The position numbers and the translations under genes were made by a program. The notes beneath the pieces are model-generated. The model searched no databases. It was given only the letters and a program-made list of their open reading frames with translations, and had not been told where the DNA came from. Shown one piece after another: positions 1-13,060 of a stretch of 64,000 nucleotides of DNA (position 1 is its first letter; every line of letters starts with the position of its first letter). The stretch comes from Isoetes taiwanensis. Its lineage: Eukaryota > Streptophyta > Lycopodiopsida > Isoetales > Isoetaceae. Location: positions 11,692,913 to 11,756,912 of the forward strand of contig JAJEKV010000024.1 of assembly GCA_021234155.1 (NCBI GenBank), given 5' to 3'.

Positions 1-549
1 ACATCCGACAAAACTTTTAGAACCTTGCTTTAATTGCTTTAACTTAGTTAAAGCGTAAGCCTTGTAGTTCCCTAAGACAAATTCCATTGCGGATGAACCA
101 CCAGCTTGTCAATTCGACAGTGGCCAACTCTATGTTGAAATTGCATAGGGTGCCTAATTTTTGATGGGATCCCAATGTATTTCAACCATCCCTTTAATGC
201 TTTATGGTACTTTAGTTACGTAAATAAACTATGCTCCCAATGGGATTATAACAACAATTCAATTATTATTTCCTAAGGTGATAATATCAACTTCCACTCT
301 CGATCCTTTCAAATGTTGTTGTCTTTGAACCCTATCATTATGATGTGGGGGGCAATAAACTGTCTAGATCCCATAATAGTAAATTCTAATGTCCGAACTT
401 TCTTTTCTCATCCGCCATAGGGTTATCGATTATTGTTATATACAGTTCAAATATTGTCTCTCTCTTCATCTGTCTATCAGTAATACGCTTGCTGCTCTCT
501 TTTTTGTTTGGATCACATAGGCCAATCGATCTCCGTGGATGCTAAAAAT
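1..549. other. AT-rich intergenic sequence, no gene seen
   Basis: No conserved domain, splice structure or repeat boundary was recognised. The only notable stretch is about 35 bases at 515-549, which resembles 26022-26056 and is discussed as a possible SINE 3' end. Confidence 0.5.
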
Positions 550-614
550 CTATTCTATTCTATTCTATTCTATTCTATTCTATTCTATTCTATTCTATTC
601 TATTCTATTCTATT
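550..614. repeat. (TATTC)n microsatellite
   Basis: About 13 near-perfect copies of the pentamer TATTC. It directly follows a short segment that also occurs near 26 kb, so it may be the variable tail of a SINE or LINE rather than a free microsatellite. The open frame through it is low-complexity and not a gene. Confidence 0.9.
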
Positions 615-2737
615 AAACATCTTGGATGGTCTTGCCACATTGAACCTTTCCTATCTTCTGGAAAACACCCACTATTCCACCACAATTCCTCATATCAGAG
701 TACTCAGGTTTTTCAGGCCCTAATTAATGAGAGGTTCATCCCTCGCGTCAATGCATCCTCATGTATCGACTTATGGGTTCAGCATTGATTCCCTGTGAGT
801 AAGGTAATTCTGAGCACATATGGACTGTGATCTATATAATCCCACTCTTCCACTCTATACACCTCGTCCTAATTCTTATTGGGATTTGAATTTGGTATGC
901 ATTACCCTCTTGTCGGTATAATTAGCAAAGTCGTCGTCATTCTCTTCTTCCATTATTGGAAGGGGTATTTCATACGTCGTGGTATTCTCACATCCCATTT
1001 GATATTCTCAACGTATATGCTAACCTAATTCAATTGTTATCCATGAACATTGGGATTGTTGACCTTCCATTATCTGTTTTTTTAATTCTTTCCCAACCAT
1101 CCTCGAGATGTTCTTGAATGTGACACGAACAGGCTATTTCCCTGACTTCAACTCTTTTCATCTCCCTTAGTAAGTTGTACCTACCCAAAATAGTCAACTC
1201 CAAACAATTGAGATAACTTATACCTAAGCCAATATCTTCATATAGAAGCATATCAATATGCTCGTTTTTAATATCTTGTTAGGTAACATTCCACTTGTCT
1301 TGCATAAACATCTTAGTATCTTCATGCATGACATAAACTAGGTGTCACAGTCGACATCTTTGCTATCATCATTAACGTAGTATTTAATACTACTTGATGT
1401 TTCCAACATTCATGCGTGACACTTTGTTATTATTATAATGTATAGTAACATGTGGGCCATAAGTCTACAATCATATGTGATTTTTTGCCATAACCACATA
1501 GCTATGTTCATAGTTGCATACCATATCATTCAATCCTAAGTACCCACAAGTATAAGTACATGTATTTTACCATGTATAACCTTGTCTTGCCCTATAATTA
1601 TAATCCATTCCCGTGTAACAATTTAGTGGATGATGTTATCCACACAAATTCAACTTCTTCTCATCTCAAACGTATTTTCACAAGCCATTCATCTTACGTC
1701 ATAGATATGTTGTGGATTCCACACCACAATTCTCTGAGTCTAGGACTAACCCTTACAGGCAAACTCTGGTTCGAAGAACCCACCATACCCTAGTGGGCAA
1801 TTTCTCGAATGGAAGACTCCACCTCAACTTCCTAGTAAAAGTGTTCAACGCATTGCTTAGGCAATCCAACGTTCATTTATCCCTGTATCATTTGATCTTT
1901 GAACTAAGAGTTCTATCATCTACCCTTTTCTTTCCTCATGCTTCTGGTTTGAATGGTTCAGGATGAGAAACATACCAATGAGGAACTACTCTTCGAGATA
2001 CAAACCACATTAAAAAGTCCAAACCACATTCTCCTTATAGAGATGCTCATTGGGCACCTACCATATGTTCATATTCTACACTTTGGGCTCTTCAAAGTGT
2101 CCATTCCAATTTCCTATATTTGAAGTGTTGTTATCAACAATTTTCAGACTCTTCCTTGTATCACACGTGTTCTGCGGGTACGTTGCTATCAGCTAGTTAT
2201 TAGTATTATTGCTAGCCATCATTGCCTTGTTCCAACATCATCATCGAAGTGCTCCATATAACAAACTTTCGATAGTAGCATGGCTTCACTGCCCAGCAAT
2301 TGTCCTCTTCCCTTTAATGGTCTTATCGGACACATGTTCTCTTCTCTCATTTTAACCTCAAATTCTCTATACTTATGTGGAAACTCCACGCGGCTTTTCA
2401 TCTTCATAGGGATAGATTTGCATGTCTATATAACACCTTAGGAATTTATGTCTCATTATGCAACTCAAGTTAATGGTAACGTCATGATCCGGGGGCGCCG
2501 CTTCAATAGGGATCCGCGTCATTTTATGGCATTGACCATCTAGCTTCCTATGAATCATATCTTAATTCAAGTGTGTGTAAAATATAGGATCAATGTTCTA
2601 TATCTCGACCACCATTGTTAGAAACCTACACTTCTAAAGCGATATTCCTTTTATACGATAGTAGACATTTATATAATTTAATTCGTATCTTGGTACGTTA
2701 CCTCCATAACATGTTGTATGACAAATAATCATTAACA
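615..2737. other. AT-rich sequence without recognisable gene
   Basis: Only short open frames of 60-84 codons lie on both strands. None shows a recognisable motif, and frames change repeatedly, as in old decayed transposon DNA. No LTR, TIR or tRNA was recognised. Confidence 0.5.
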
Positions 2738-2804
2738 GTAGGTAGGTAGGTAGGTAGGTAGAATTTATTAACATCTATGGAGACCATCAAGAGGCCATGG
2801 GAGT
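2738..2804 (-). repeat. (GTAG)n tract joined to a LINE/SINE-like 3' end
   Basis: Six tandem GTAG units (2738-2761) are followed by AATTTATTAAC, then GGAGACC, a short loop and GAGGCC. The order of tail repeat, AATTTATT-type spacer and a GGYC/GGCC stem matches the 3' end of LINE1 at 4490-4545 read on the same strand. This suggests a short truncated LINE or a SINE that borrowed a LINE tail. No coding sequence was found beyond it. Confidence 0.4.
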
Positions 2805-4324
2805 GTAGTTCGCAAGGATCATGTACGAGAACGTAGTTTGCCAACATGTTCAATATGTTGGAAGGGTCGTGCTTGAGGGGTAACTTAATACCATTAATAC
2901 CTTGGCAAGCAAATCATTGAAACCACATTTACCATGTGGCAGTACTCCATGGGACCATGTGGCTCAATTAGCCCACTAACCATAAATTCATGCCTATTTA
3001 AGAACACAAAACCCTAGAAATGCCATTTTTAGCTTCCAACCTAGCAGTTGTTGTCATTTGCACCTCAGAGCTCAGAAGCAAAGAAGGTCTTCGATATGAG
3101 GGCATAGGACCAAGCACCAACAACACTGAGAGCACACGCTTCATTAGTAGCATCAGCCCCCACATCTGAAAACCATGAAGACCCCTAGTGGAGCAGAAAT
3201 CAGCAAGGATCAGGTAGACTATGTAGAGAAGTACGTTATAGCTCAGTTGCCTAGAATCTTTTAGTATCTTTTATAACATATAGATGTCTCTGAGAATCCA
3301 AGGAACCAACCCCTAAAACTAGATTGACCGATAAACTCTAGTCATGTTCTAGAGGAGTTATTTAGATTAGAACTATTGTTCTTATTTGGATATGTGGTTG
3401 TAACTCTTTGATATGTGCCTCTTGTGCTTAGAGAGAGAGATAGAGACTTAAAAGCCATTAGAGGCACAAGGAGACGAATATTGCGAAATGACACATCGCC
3501 GAAAACAGATGCCTATTATAAAGCAATATCTGGCAACTTCATCTGGTAGCATTTGAAGCTTCAAGCAAGCAAATTGTGGACATTAAGTTTAAGAAAGTTA
3601 GAGATAGCTAGTGGCAAGGCATTAGAGAGAGTCATTTCACAATATTCATCTCCCTGTTTTGTAATTCCCTTCCATTTGCATGTTCTATCCTTATAAAACC
3701 CCAACAAAAAAAGCATACAATTCAGGAGCCTGATTTGTGACAGAACAGGACATAGTATCCCTTCTGTACCCAGTGCAAGAGAAACGGTTTAGACATTTAA
3801 TGTATATTTTCTATGTCAATTAGTCGGCAAGGCTCTGCGATTTTTCCTATGGGAAAAACTTATCTGGAAATTTTTCAACTGAAGTAGAGTTCTGGCAAGA
3901 AGAGGCCACCAGAGAAGGCCGAAGAACGAAAAAAAATGACAAGGAAGCACCAAAAAGTTGAAGCGCCAAATGTACGCCATAACTCAGAGCTTAAAGTGCC
4001 ACGAATCTGAATCTTTTAGTCGAGCCTCAAAATAGAGCATCTGAAGTAGCGAAATGCAATTAGCTCCTCATCATGTAATATCTCCAACAACATTAACAAT
4101 GTTCTGAAGTCACTTGCAAATGTGCACATAACACGCAAAAGGTCTAATCTAAATAAAAAAAACTCCATGCATCTTGAAAACAACATTTTTCCAACAGGGA
4201 TTTTTCACTTTTAGAGTCTTCACATTTTTAGAGTATATCTACTGCAAAGAAAAGCTTGGGTGGAACATCTAGGCCATGAAAAGCTGCTTTTGTCTTGAAT
4301 GCCATAACTTCAAATCTGGAACAT
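2805..4324. other. Non-coding stretch, no feature recognised
   Basis: AT-rich sequence with a short AGAGAGAGATAGAGA tract near 3435 and no open frame of interest. It could be part of a decayed retrotransposon, but no LTR boundary could be defined. Confidence 0.4.
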
Positions 4325-4326
4325 TA

Positions 4327-4473
4327 ATGCACGCCTTGAAAAGATTCTGGCATATAATTTTTCAAGGCGGCTCCACCAGACAAGGCGACGCACGAGCAAC
4401 AGAGCCGCGAGTGCGCCGCCGAGTCTGGCAACGCCGGCGAAAAACATTATAGCGAATCTTGACAGGCGTGCAT
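4327..4473. mobile_element. MITE, family A copy 1 (TA target duplication)
   Basis: A 147-bp element with terminal inverted repeats beginning ATGCACGCC, flanked by TA on both sides (4325-4326 and 4474-4475). The terminal repeats extend about 45 bp with mismatches and include a TATAATTTTTC-like block. The centre is GC-rich. A second copy lies in the opposite orientation at 12126-12256. A TA duplication is typical of Tc1/mariner-derived MITEs, but this terminus is not one I know. LINE1 ends about 12 bp away. Confidence 0.75.
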
Positions 4474-4533
4474 TACCTGATGTAATAGTAAAAAGTAAAG
4501 TAAAGTAAATTTATTCACTATCTCATAGAGACC

Positions 4534-7500
4534 CTACGGTCTAGGAGACGAAATATCATAAACAAACATAAAGGTGCTACAAAATGGGCGACAAATCAGT
4601 CCATCACTGCAAAGAAACCTCAGAACTTGCCATATCTCCTCAAGAAGAGATGCAAGCGACTGTGAACGTAAGTGAAAAACTGTATATACATTTCGAAGAT
4701 CCGACTCTTTCAATCCATGGCGATCTCTTATGGCTGCGTACGTTGGACAGGCGATAAGAAAATGGTGTTCATCTTCAACTTCTTGTGAGCCGCAAACTTC
4801 ACATGTTCTCTGTCCCTAGGAATCTGACGCCATCGTCCACACTCAATTCGTAGGTGATGGGAGCTAACCCTCATCTGACAAATCAAGTGTTGGTGTCCCC
4901 TAGGTAAATGATCAAGGAGATATTGCTGCGGTGTGTAGGTAATCATAGGATCAATCTCTCTTTTATAGAATTCCATTTTTCCTTGTGCATTTGCCCATAT
5001 TTTATCAGTAACTTTCATCCTGACCCATTCCCTGATCCTTTCTGGCTTTGTAGGCATATCTACCATTGAGATGCCCCAACGGTTCAGCCATGCAACTCCC
5101 TTATGATACCAACCATGCTCGCGGCTTGCTTCTAGTACCTTATACGGCAATCTATCTGGCATTAGAGATTGAACTCTAAGCACATATCTAATAAATTGGC
5201 AAAGAGCCTCTGCCTCTAAAGGCAACATTCCCGCTTCTGCAAGCAGTATTGGGTATGGTGTTTGGAGTTTAACTCTAAACTCGTCCATCAGGAAGCGTTT
5301 CTGTACAGATTCAATGCTTTTCCATTTTTTGCGTGATAGCCCTGTTCCCCATACTTGGCAACCACAGACCACTGGTTGCACAAGTGCTTTATACAAATGG
5401 TGGCGTATAGTCCAGTCCCACAATTGAATTGTGCGACATTTTGCCTGCATTCCAAATAGTGCTCTTGTGCCTGCATTTACTCTTTTGTCCACTGCAACAT
5501 TCCACGTATAAGTATCTGTTACCTCTAGACCCAATATCTGTAATTATGTACATGTTCCACCACCTGTCCATTATAGTATAAATTACATACCTTTCTAATA
5601 CCAAACACCATGACTTTTGTCTTTTCTAGATTTACAGTCATCTCTGTAAGCTCACAAAACCTTTTCAATACATGTAGATGTTTTTGCAAATCTGTCTCAG
5701 ATCGTGCAATAAGAACTATATCATCAGCATAGAGCAGCAGTTGTACTAAATAATCTGTAATAAATGCCCCCTCCAAGCAATTTTTTTTAAGCCCCTCTTC
5801 AAGCTCATCAATGTATACTCCAAAGAGCATTGGCGATACTGGACAACCTTGCTTCACTCCAATGTTGCTAATAATTTGCTTGTTGCATTTCTCACTTAAA
5901 GGAAAACAAAGCTGGGCAATTACCTTCTCATATAGGCGAGCAAACATGGCTCTTATTTCACGCGGGACACGAAGATCCTCCAAACACTGCATTAGTATGT
6001 TTCGTGGAACTGTATCAAAGGCCTTGCAAAAATCAACAAAGCACGCATAAGTACCTTTACCCCTGCCTTTTGAGTCTTCTATAAGAGCTCGCATAACCAA
6101 CAAATGATCAGTGGTAGAGTAACCCTGACGAAAACCTGCTTGTGCACATGCTCTGAGATTGTTATTTTCCAGCCATTTTGACAGTTTTTGCTCTAGCACT
6201 AACTTTGCCATGGATTCGTTTATCATTATTGTGCGATAATTATTTACATCCTGCTTATCTCCCCCTTTGTGGATGGGGACAATCTGATTAACTTGCCAAT
6301 CAGGAGGAAAACCTAATGCCATAGCAGAATTAAATAGACTAGCTATTTTTATAACCATTTGATCTCCAGCCCATTTAAACAACTCGGCTTTAAGTCCTGA
6401 TGCATCTGCAGCTTTGCCATTTTCCATTTTCTGCATTGCCTCGAAAACATCCTTTGCTGTGATAAGCTTGGGATCAAAAACATCCACTGTCTCAATATCT
6501 TGTGCATTGTCTTTATAGTACAGATTTTGGATGTGTGTATACATCTGCTCAGTGTCCACCTCATCCGCCCGTGATGTTTGTGCATTCATATGCTTCCAAA
6601 ATTCTGCTGGGTGACATATCAGCTTATCATATAACTCCGTTTGTCTTTTTAACAGAAACACCCTCTTTTTCCTTTTTAACATTCCCCTGTATAATCTTAA
6701 ATGCAGTTTCCTCTCAACCCCATTCATGCCCTGCAGAGTTTTCGTTGCCACCTGACATTCATTTTCAAACTAGAGTCTATCTTTCTTCTTTTTCAGAATT
6801 AAAGATGAGAAAACATGTTTTGCAGCCTCTAGCACTTTATTCTAGAGTACTCTGCTTCGCTCCACGTGATCCTGCAAAGGTACCCAATTGTCAAAGAGAT
6901 ATTTTACCTCTTTTGCACACTATGCTTCTCTAGCATAGTCCAGCAGCAAAGGAGCTACACATCTCGCCCTTGCTTTTGAGTGACGGTTTCCCAAAACTTT
7001 TAGATCAAGAACCAGCGGAGAATGCTCAGATTCTACCAGGGTGCTTTCTACTAGCAAATCAGTTAGAACCATTTCTGCTACATACTGATCAGCAATAACA
7101 TAATCAACCAACTCTTTCCTCTTGCTGTATCATTTGTGAAAAACCACGATTCTGGGAGCCATTTGCAGCCATTAAGAATAAGCAATCTAAAGCAACTACA
7201 CAAAGCAAGAAGATGTTTTCTCATACCATTGATTATATTATCTTGTGATGTACGTTTCTATTCTGTGCCAATTATATGCCAGGCCTCAGCTTCCTCCATC
7301 CATAAAGGGTCCACTTCTTCCTGCAGAAACCAAGAGGCTTGCAAATCTTTGATTCGTGCATTAAAATCGCCTCCTAATATGACAGATCCTTCTTGAGAAA
7401 ATTTTGCAATATCTTGGCTCAGATATATAAATGGGTCTTCTCTAGAAAGCCCATCCTGGTTATATATATTAGCAGCCGGCAGCGGTGCAAAATAGCACAA

Positions 7501-7825
7501 AGCCAAAAAAAATCTTGTATGAACCGCTTATCTCAAACCATGCATATTGTAAAAAATCACATACCTTAATAAGTTTAATCTGGTGAGCAATGTCTTGTCT
7601 CGCATAGCAGGCTAATCCTCCCTCACCTCGTCCAAAACCTGTTCATCTTGTTTTGCTCGTGGCGAGAAGTCGATTATAGCCCTTAAGTTCTGGCAGTTCA
7701 TTTGCTTCATGAGCCCATGTCTCTACCAATAACAACAAATCTATTTTCTGAATAAAATCATGTGCACTAATAGCTTTGAATTCTGTAAAACCTCCAATAT
7801 TCCCGATACAAGCCCGTAGGGTCAC
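4534..7825 (-). pseudogene. LINE1 ORF2: endonuclease-reverse transcriptase (frameshifted)
   Basis: This is the retrotransposition polyprotein that would nick target DNA and copy LINE RNA by target-primed reverse transcription. In order on the minus strand: endonuclease start with LLLVETWAHE (about 7825-7643); GGDFNARI (7506-7258 frame); DYVIAD and SEHSPLVLDL (7111-6920); reverse transcriptase (6751-5525) with FVDFCKAFD, GVKQGCPVSPMLFG and the catalytic LLYADD; thumb region (5534-4800); and a zinc knuckle CEVCG...EDEHHFLIAC that needs a frame change near 4800. The frame ends at TAG 4534-4536. At least four frame changes and internal stops mark it as dead. The domain order and the EDEHHFLIAC knuckle match plant L1 elements. 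Confidence 0.9.
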
Positions 7826-7831
7826 AAATTC

Positions 7832-8578
7832 CTACTTACTTCTGGGCACAAATTTGCTATTGGTAAGAACACCTACCTCATCTCGGATGAATGCCCTCAA
7901 ACCCTTTGCGCGATGTTCTTTTACTTTGTTCCATTCCCTCCTCTGTAATTCAAGTTGCCTGAAAGTTAAATCATGATCCAGCCATATGTTCTTATAATCT
8001 TTCAGATTTGTACGATGCGACAAAACTCTCTGCTTTGCCTCGGTGCTTGCAAATTTTATAATAATGGGCCTAGGTTTGCTGCCTTTTCTATTAACTCTGT
8101 AAGCTCGATCAATCTGCAGTTCATTTAAGAACATAGTAGATTGGAAAAAATCCTCTACTACATTCTTAATTTCTTTGTTTTCTGCTTCTTCTATACCTGA
8201 CAATTTCAGATTACATGCTTTGCATTCTCTAGCTTCTTTCTCCTCAAAAAAACTTTCCACAACATCTTCTGATTGGAACTCTCCATTTCCATAGGCTTCT
8301 GTTGGCTGAACTGTTTCTAAAATTGTCTTAAGATCCTTTCCATGTGCCTCTTGAAATTCAATTAGTTTTATGTTTTGTCCTTCTAATTGCATCACTCTTG
8401 CCTTGGTTTCTCTTGATTCCTCTAGAAGGTAATGCAGAAGATCGAATTGGCTAAAATCAAAAGGCCTACCTCCAGGTGTCATTGCATGAATAGGGTGGAT
8501 GTGTACTGGGCCACCTGAGGATTCGGCAGGAGTCGATGCTGCCACAGCAACCGCAGGACTTGCAATCGATGAAGCCAT
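7832..8578 (-). pseudogene. LINE1 ORF1: RRM-type RNA-binding chaperone
   Basis: About 248 codons from the ATG at 8578 (MASSIASPAV); an in-frame ATG at 8686 is also possible. The middle is a predicted coiled coil rich in E, K and Q (LEGQNIKLIEFQEAHG region). It is followed by a L1 ORF1 'transposase 22'/RRM-like domain with NLKLSGIEE, IDRAYRVNRKG and KPRPIIIKFAS, and by a basic C-terminal domain. In L1 elements this protein coats LINE RNA and acts as a nucleic-acid chaperone. This reading frame is intact even though ORF2 is broken. The ORF1 of LINE2 at 60-63.8 kb has the same architecture. Confidence 0.8.
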
Positions 8579-9307
8579 CGAAATCGGACCTTGCCACCGA
8601 ACCTTTACCGGTGAGTTTTTTCTTGTCTCTCTGCATATTCGGTTTTCTGATGTTCGCCTCATAATGAGCGCCTTATAGAATAACATTTGGCCAAAATTAC
8701 GTCATTGTAATGAACGTTTGGCCAAAATTACTGCATTATTCCTTTAATGTAATCGTGCTCCGGCTTTTGCAGAGCGGCGCCGCCTGCGACCTGCGAGCTT
8801 CATCCTGCAACTTCAAGGGAGCAAGTAAGAAAAATGAAGCTATTCAAGTTTGTGGCTATGGAAGAAGCTGTAGATTTGAAAATCAAGCCTGAATTGGGAA
8901 TTTAATATCGTAATTAGAGCTAGATGTAGAGGCGGAGGAAGAAAAGGAAGGGGAAGAAACAGATAAATTAGAAACAAACGACTAGGGACAGAATCTCTTC
9001 GATCATTTCTGAGGAAGAGGGCAGATTTTCGAATTGGACCAGTGGACCTTCATGACCCAGTTGGACTTACAGCTTTTGGAGCCAGATTCCTTCTGTCGAG
9101 GTTGAATTGTTCAGGATCGAGGCACAGACCTTATTCCGGTCCTCACTCCATTACCAGCCCTATTTTTTTGCTCCGGTCCTCTGTTCCGGGCAACCAATAT
9201 GTTCTAAATCTATGCCTTCGATCCTTCGAAAAACCTTGAAGTTGGAGGCTAGGCTATGAAAAATCCTCGAAGCAGGAAATAACTTCCAGTATATCTTCAA
9301 TCTTTAA

Positions 9308-11957
9308 CACTAGACCTGTCCCTGGGACCATTCCTGATCCATGGACCAGAACTGGTCCACATGACCTCTGCCACTTAAACCCATGTAACTCACGAAAGAA
9401 ATTTCAATTTTATAATATACCACCGTCATTTGAGTCTTCACTTGTTTCTTAATGACCTCTAAGAATTTCAAGACCAATGGAGTCACCTATGCCTTGTGGC
9501 GATTGCTCAAACATTGGAGAATTTGGCAGTTTCTGCACAGTCCAGAACTGCCTTCTTCGATATTTCTAGCATAAAGTGACATAAACCTTGTTAAAGTTGG
9601 AGGTATTTGCCTGTTTATCATAGAACACATTGAGTTTTATGTTCCCATGTTTTCTTGCTATCATTTGACATCGGTTATTTTGATCAAAAAAAACTGCTTG
9701 AGGTTCAAGAATTATTTCTCTCTCATTATAACCAGTTTTGACTTAATTCTTGTGGCTATGAGTTGCTAACTATACGAGCTATAGTTTCATGATTTTTTAG
9801 AGTGTTTATAAGTCATGTTAACCTCAAATTTTACTAAAGGAATCTACTATACAAAATTCTGGACAAAAGTATATGTTAAAATGCTCCAATAATAACCATC
9901 TATAATGCTGTGTGGGTAATAAATGATGCGTTCTATTTATATCTACATAGAACATAACTCTTATCAATTGTTATCAACTTACATATAATATAACTTACGG
10001 TGTAACCATGTAATTTTTGGAATTCAAACATGATGTACAGCAGCCAAATTAACACGTTAGAGCATAAAAAGTTGGGTCAACTCCACAATTATAGGTCCAA
10101 AACTCCACAGTGATTATATTTAGTGATGTTTATTGATGAATTCAAGTGAATCTTGTGAAGTTTAGCCATGAATATATAAATAGACCACATAATATTTCCT
10201 ATATGCTTCTTTGGTTCATAGAAAGAGACACTACTTTTCCCCAGATATGCCTTTAAAATAGTTCAAAAGGTGAGAAATGACATATACAGAGATCTTTTAT
10301 ATAGGTTGTATGATCTTATTGAAAAAAATACCATGAAATCTGCTTATTTCTTACTAATATAAACTTCATATCTATGTTTCTGCTCTAGACCATTGTCATC
10401 CAAGTAGAATAATATTACATGTAGGTTATTTTTCATGTATATTATATTTTTTATGGATGCAAACCTTTCTTGGCAATAGAAATCTCTAGTTGCATGCCAA
10501 AGTAACATGTTATTTCTAAGGTTTTAATTTATATAAGCACACATCACCATTTATGGTCCACGAGACCAATTGTAGAGAGCATATATCTCTCACTTACCTT
10601 ATCCATTTTGCCCCATAGAATGATATTATGGCTTTTTAGCTTCGATCACATGATTTTTGAAAGGTGTAAGTGAAAGTCCATGTAGGTTCAATTAGTCATA
10701 AGTACCCTATAAATTATCAATTTTTTGTGCTTCAACCTCACCCTTAAATTATGCAAGCTAACCTAATCAATTAATTTTGTCCTATAGAGAATATACAAGT
10801 AAAATATATGGGAAAGTTGAGATCAAAATTGATTAAGGTGGCACCATTAATAATTTTTAAACTTTCAGTCATTTAGACCAATGATGGTCTGCAACTGAAC
10901 TGCAGATAGAGGTCTATCTTGGTTTTTTATAGTAAAAGTTTTCTCATAATTTTTTCTTGGTTCTTTTTGCATTGGTTTCTTGAAATGAGATATTTTGAGG
11001 ATGTGATTTTTGTAAAGTCACACCGTAGGGCATAGATCTAGAATAAACATAGAAGATATAATATAATTGATGCTATCTATTCTAGTACAATCCTTAAAAT
11101 AATGAACAACAAATATTTTTTCTAAACAAAGTGGTCCAAGAGCTACTCATGTCCCAAGTCTCAACTTGAAATGGACTAACATAAGGATATTATCAATTTT
11201 TAAATGAACTATGAACCAGTAATGGGTAGGTACAGATATCGTTTTTGATTTTTTTTTACCATGTCTTTTGCTCTTTCCACGAGCTTGTTTTTGCATTGGT
11301 TTCATATCCTTATAAATTTTCATAATGTGCTTTTTTGGAGGACAACCAAGACTCATATACAGCAATGCTATCCATTTGTATAATTTCCCTAAAATTGAAA
11401 ATAGAAAAGTCAAAACATCAAATTCAAACTCAACAAATATTTTTCTACGATGGAGGACCTCGTGAACTACTTATATGCCAAATTTGAACTCAAAATTGAT
11501 CTCCTTCGGAAAGTTGTTGTTTTTATATCACAACTGCTTTCTGGGAACCAATACTGGTTCTCAGAAGGCAGAGGACAGTTTTAACCCTGTCATGTTTGAA
11601 TTGCTCTTTCTTCCTTTACAGACTTCGAATTGAGATGTGGCTTTTTGTACCTTGCTCTATGTCTCGTGTAGAAAAATAACGTTATAACCAAAAAAATCAA
11701 AAAAATATTTTCATCAAGACAGTTTTACTTTGTGTTAACATGAAGCTTTTGGTACTTGACCCCCTTGAGTTTTCTAGAGCATAACTCACAAAAATAGGAG
11801 CTGATACATTTTTGTGTATTTTTCATGTGAAGCATGGCTGTCATATATGAACTTCTAGAAAGGGTTTGGCTAGTTTTTGTGTTCTTGATTTTATATGATT
11901 TTTTTTGTGAACCTTCAAAATGCCCTTTAATGGTCCATCATGGGACAGGTCTAGTAC
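9308..11957. mobile_element. 2.65-kb TIR insertion in the foldback arm
   Basis: The segment breaks the left foldback arm, as judged by comparison with the uninterrupted right arm. It begins TAGACCTGTCCC and ends with the inverted copy GGGACAGGTCTA. Similarity continues to GGACCATT, giving a TIR of roughly 20 bp. The interior is AT-rich with no open frame above 88 codons. Flanking bases (ACTA on both sides) are only a weak target-duplication candidate, so the superfamily is unassigned. Confidence 0.6.
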
Positions 11958-12125
11958 TAAACTCTAGTATAGCCTGCATCATATCTGCCATCGATTCGCC
12001 ATAGCCTGCTGTCCTCCGCAACAGCCTGTCGTTCTCCGCCATAGCCATGAAGAAGGAATGTTCTGGATGCCATGTGTCGGCCTATCAATGACGTAATTTC
12101 GGACAAACGTTCATTACGTCTCGTA

Positions 12126-12256
12126 ATGCACGCCTGTCAAGATTCCGGCTATAATGTTTTTCGGCAGCGCCGCCAGACTCGGCGGTGCACTCGCGGCTCC
12201 GCCGCTCGTGCGCCGCCTCGAAAAATTATACGCCGGAATCTTTTCCAGGCGTGCAT
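12126..12256. mobile_element. MITE, family A copy 2 (TA target duplication)
   Basis: A 131-bp copy with termini ATGCACGCC and GGCGTGCAT, flanked by TA at 12124-12125 and 12257-12258. The centre is very GC-rich. It is inverted relative to the copy at 4327-4473 and occupies the exact loop of the foldback element, so it may be an integral terminal hairpin of that element rather than an independent insertion. Confidence 0.7.
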
Positions 12257-13060
12257 TACGTAGTACGATAGGCCGACACATGGCATCCAGAACATTCCTT
12301 CTTCATGGCTATGGCAGAGGACGGCAGGCTGTTGCGGAGGACATCAGGCTATGGCGAATCGATGGCAGATATGATGTAGGCTATGCCAGAGTTTAAAGAT
12401 TGAAGATATACTGGAAAATATTTCCCGCTTCAAGGATTTTTCATAGCCTAGCCTCAAACTCCAAGGTTTTTCGAAGGATCAAATCCATAGATTTAGAACA
12501 GATTGGTCGCCCGGAACAGAGGACCGAAGCAAAAAAATAGGGTTGGTAATGGAGTGAGGACCGGAATAAGGTCTGCGCCTTGATCCTGAACAACCCAACC
12601 TTGACAGAAGAAATCCAGCTCCAAAAGCTGTAAGTCCAACTGGATCATGAAGGTCCACTGGTCCAATTCGAAAATCTACCCTCTTCCTCATAAATGATCG
12701 AGGAGATTCTGCCCCTAATCCTCGGTTTCTAATTTATCTGTTTCTTCCCCTTCCTTTTCTTCCTCCGCCTCTACCTCTAATTCTGATATCAAATTCCCAA
12801 TTCAGGCTTGATTTTCAAGTCCTTAGCTTCTTCCATAGCCACAAACTTGAATATCTTCATCTTTCTTACCTGCTCCCTTGAAGTTGCAGGATGAAGCTCA
12901 CAGGTCACAGGATGAAGCTCGTAGGTCACAGGCAGCGCCGCTCCGCAAAAGCCGGAGCACGATTACATCATACAATTTCAAAGGAATAATGTAGTAATTT
13001 CGGCCAAACGTTCATTGCGGAACATTTCCACCAAACGTTCATTGCGGAACATTTCCAACG

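Larger units (their letters stand above)
4486..8690 (-). mobile_element. LINE1, L1-type non-LTR retrotransposon, decayed
   Basis: A two-ORF LINE on the minus strand. The 5' end is near 8690 and the 3' end is at about 4486. The 3' end carries a (TTTAC)n tail (4490-4511) rather than poly(A). ORF1 (RRM-like) precedes ORF2 (apurinic endonuclease, reverse transcriptase, C-terminal zinc knuckle). Just upstream of the tail is a small stem-loop (AGACC-CTAC-GGTCT on the plus strand, 4529-4542) that contains the ORF2 stop codon, so the 3' UTR is only a few tens of bases long. Several frameshifts make it non-autonomous. No clear target duplication was found. Confidence 0.9.
8687..13060. mobile_element. 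Long foldback/TIR element with nested insertions
   Basis: Two long arms are inverted copies of one another. The outer left arm 8687-9307 pairs with the outer right arm about 12391-13060. The inner left arm 11958-12123 pairs with the inner right arm 12259-12390. Visual identity is roughly 85-95 percent. At the centre sits a family A MITE. The left arm is interrupted by the insertion at 9308-11957. The outer ends repeat a motif of the form AACGTTTGGCC(A/G)AAATTAC. Arms of this length suggest a non-autonomous Mutator-like or foldback element. No transposase is encoded, and the outer target duplication was not resolved. Confidence 0.7.
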
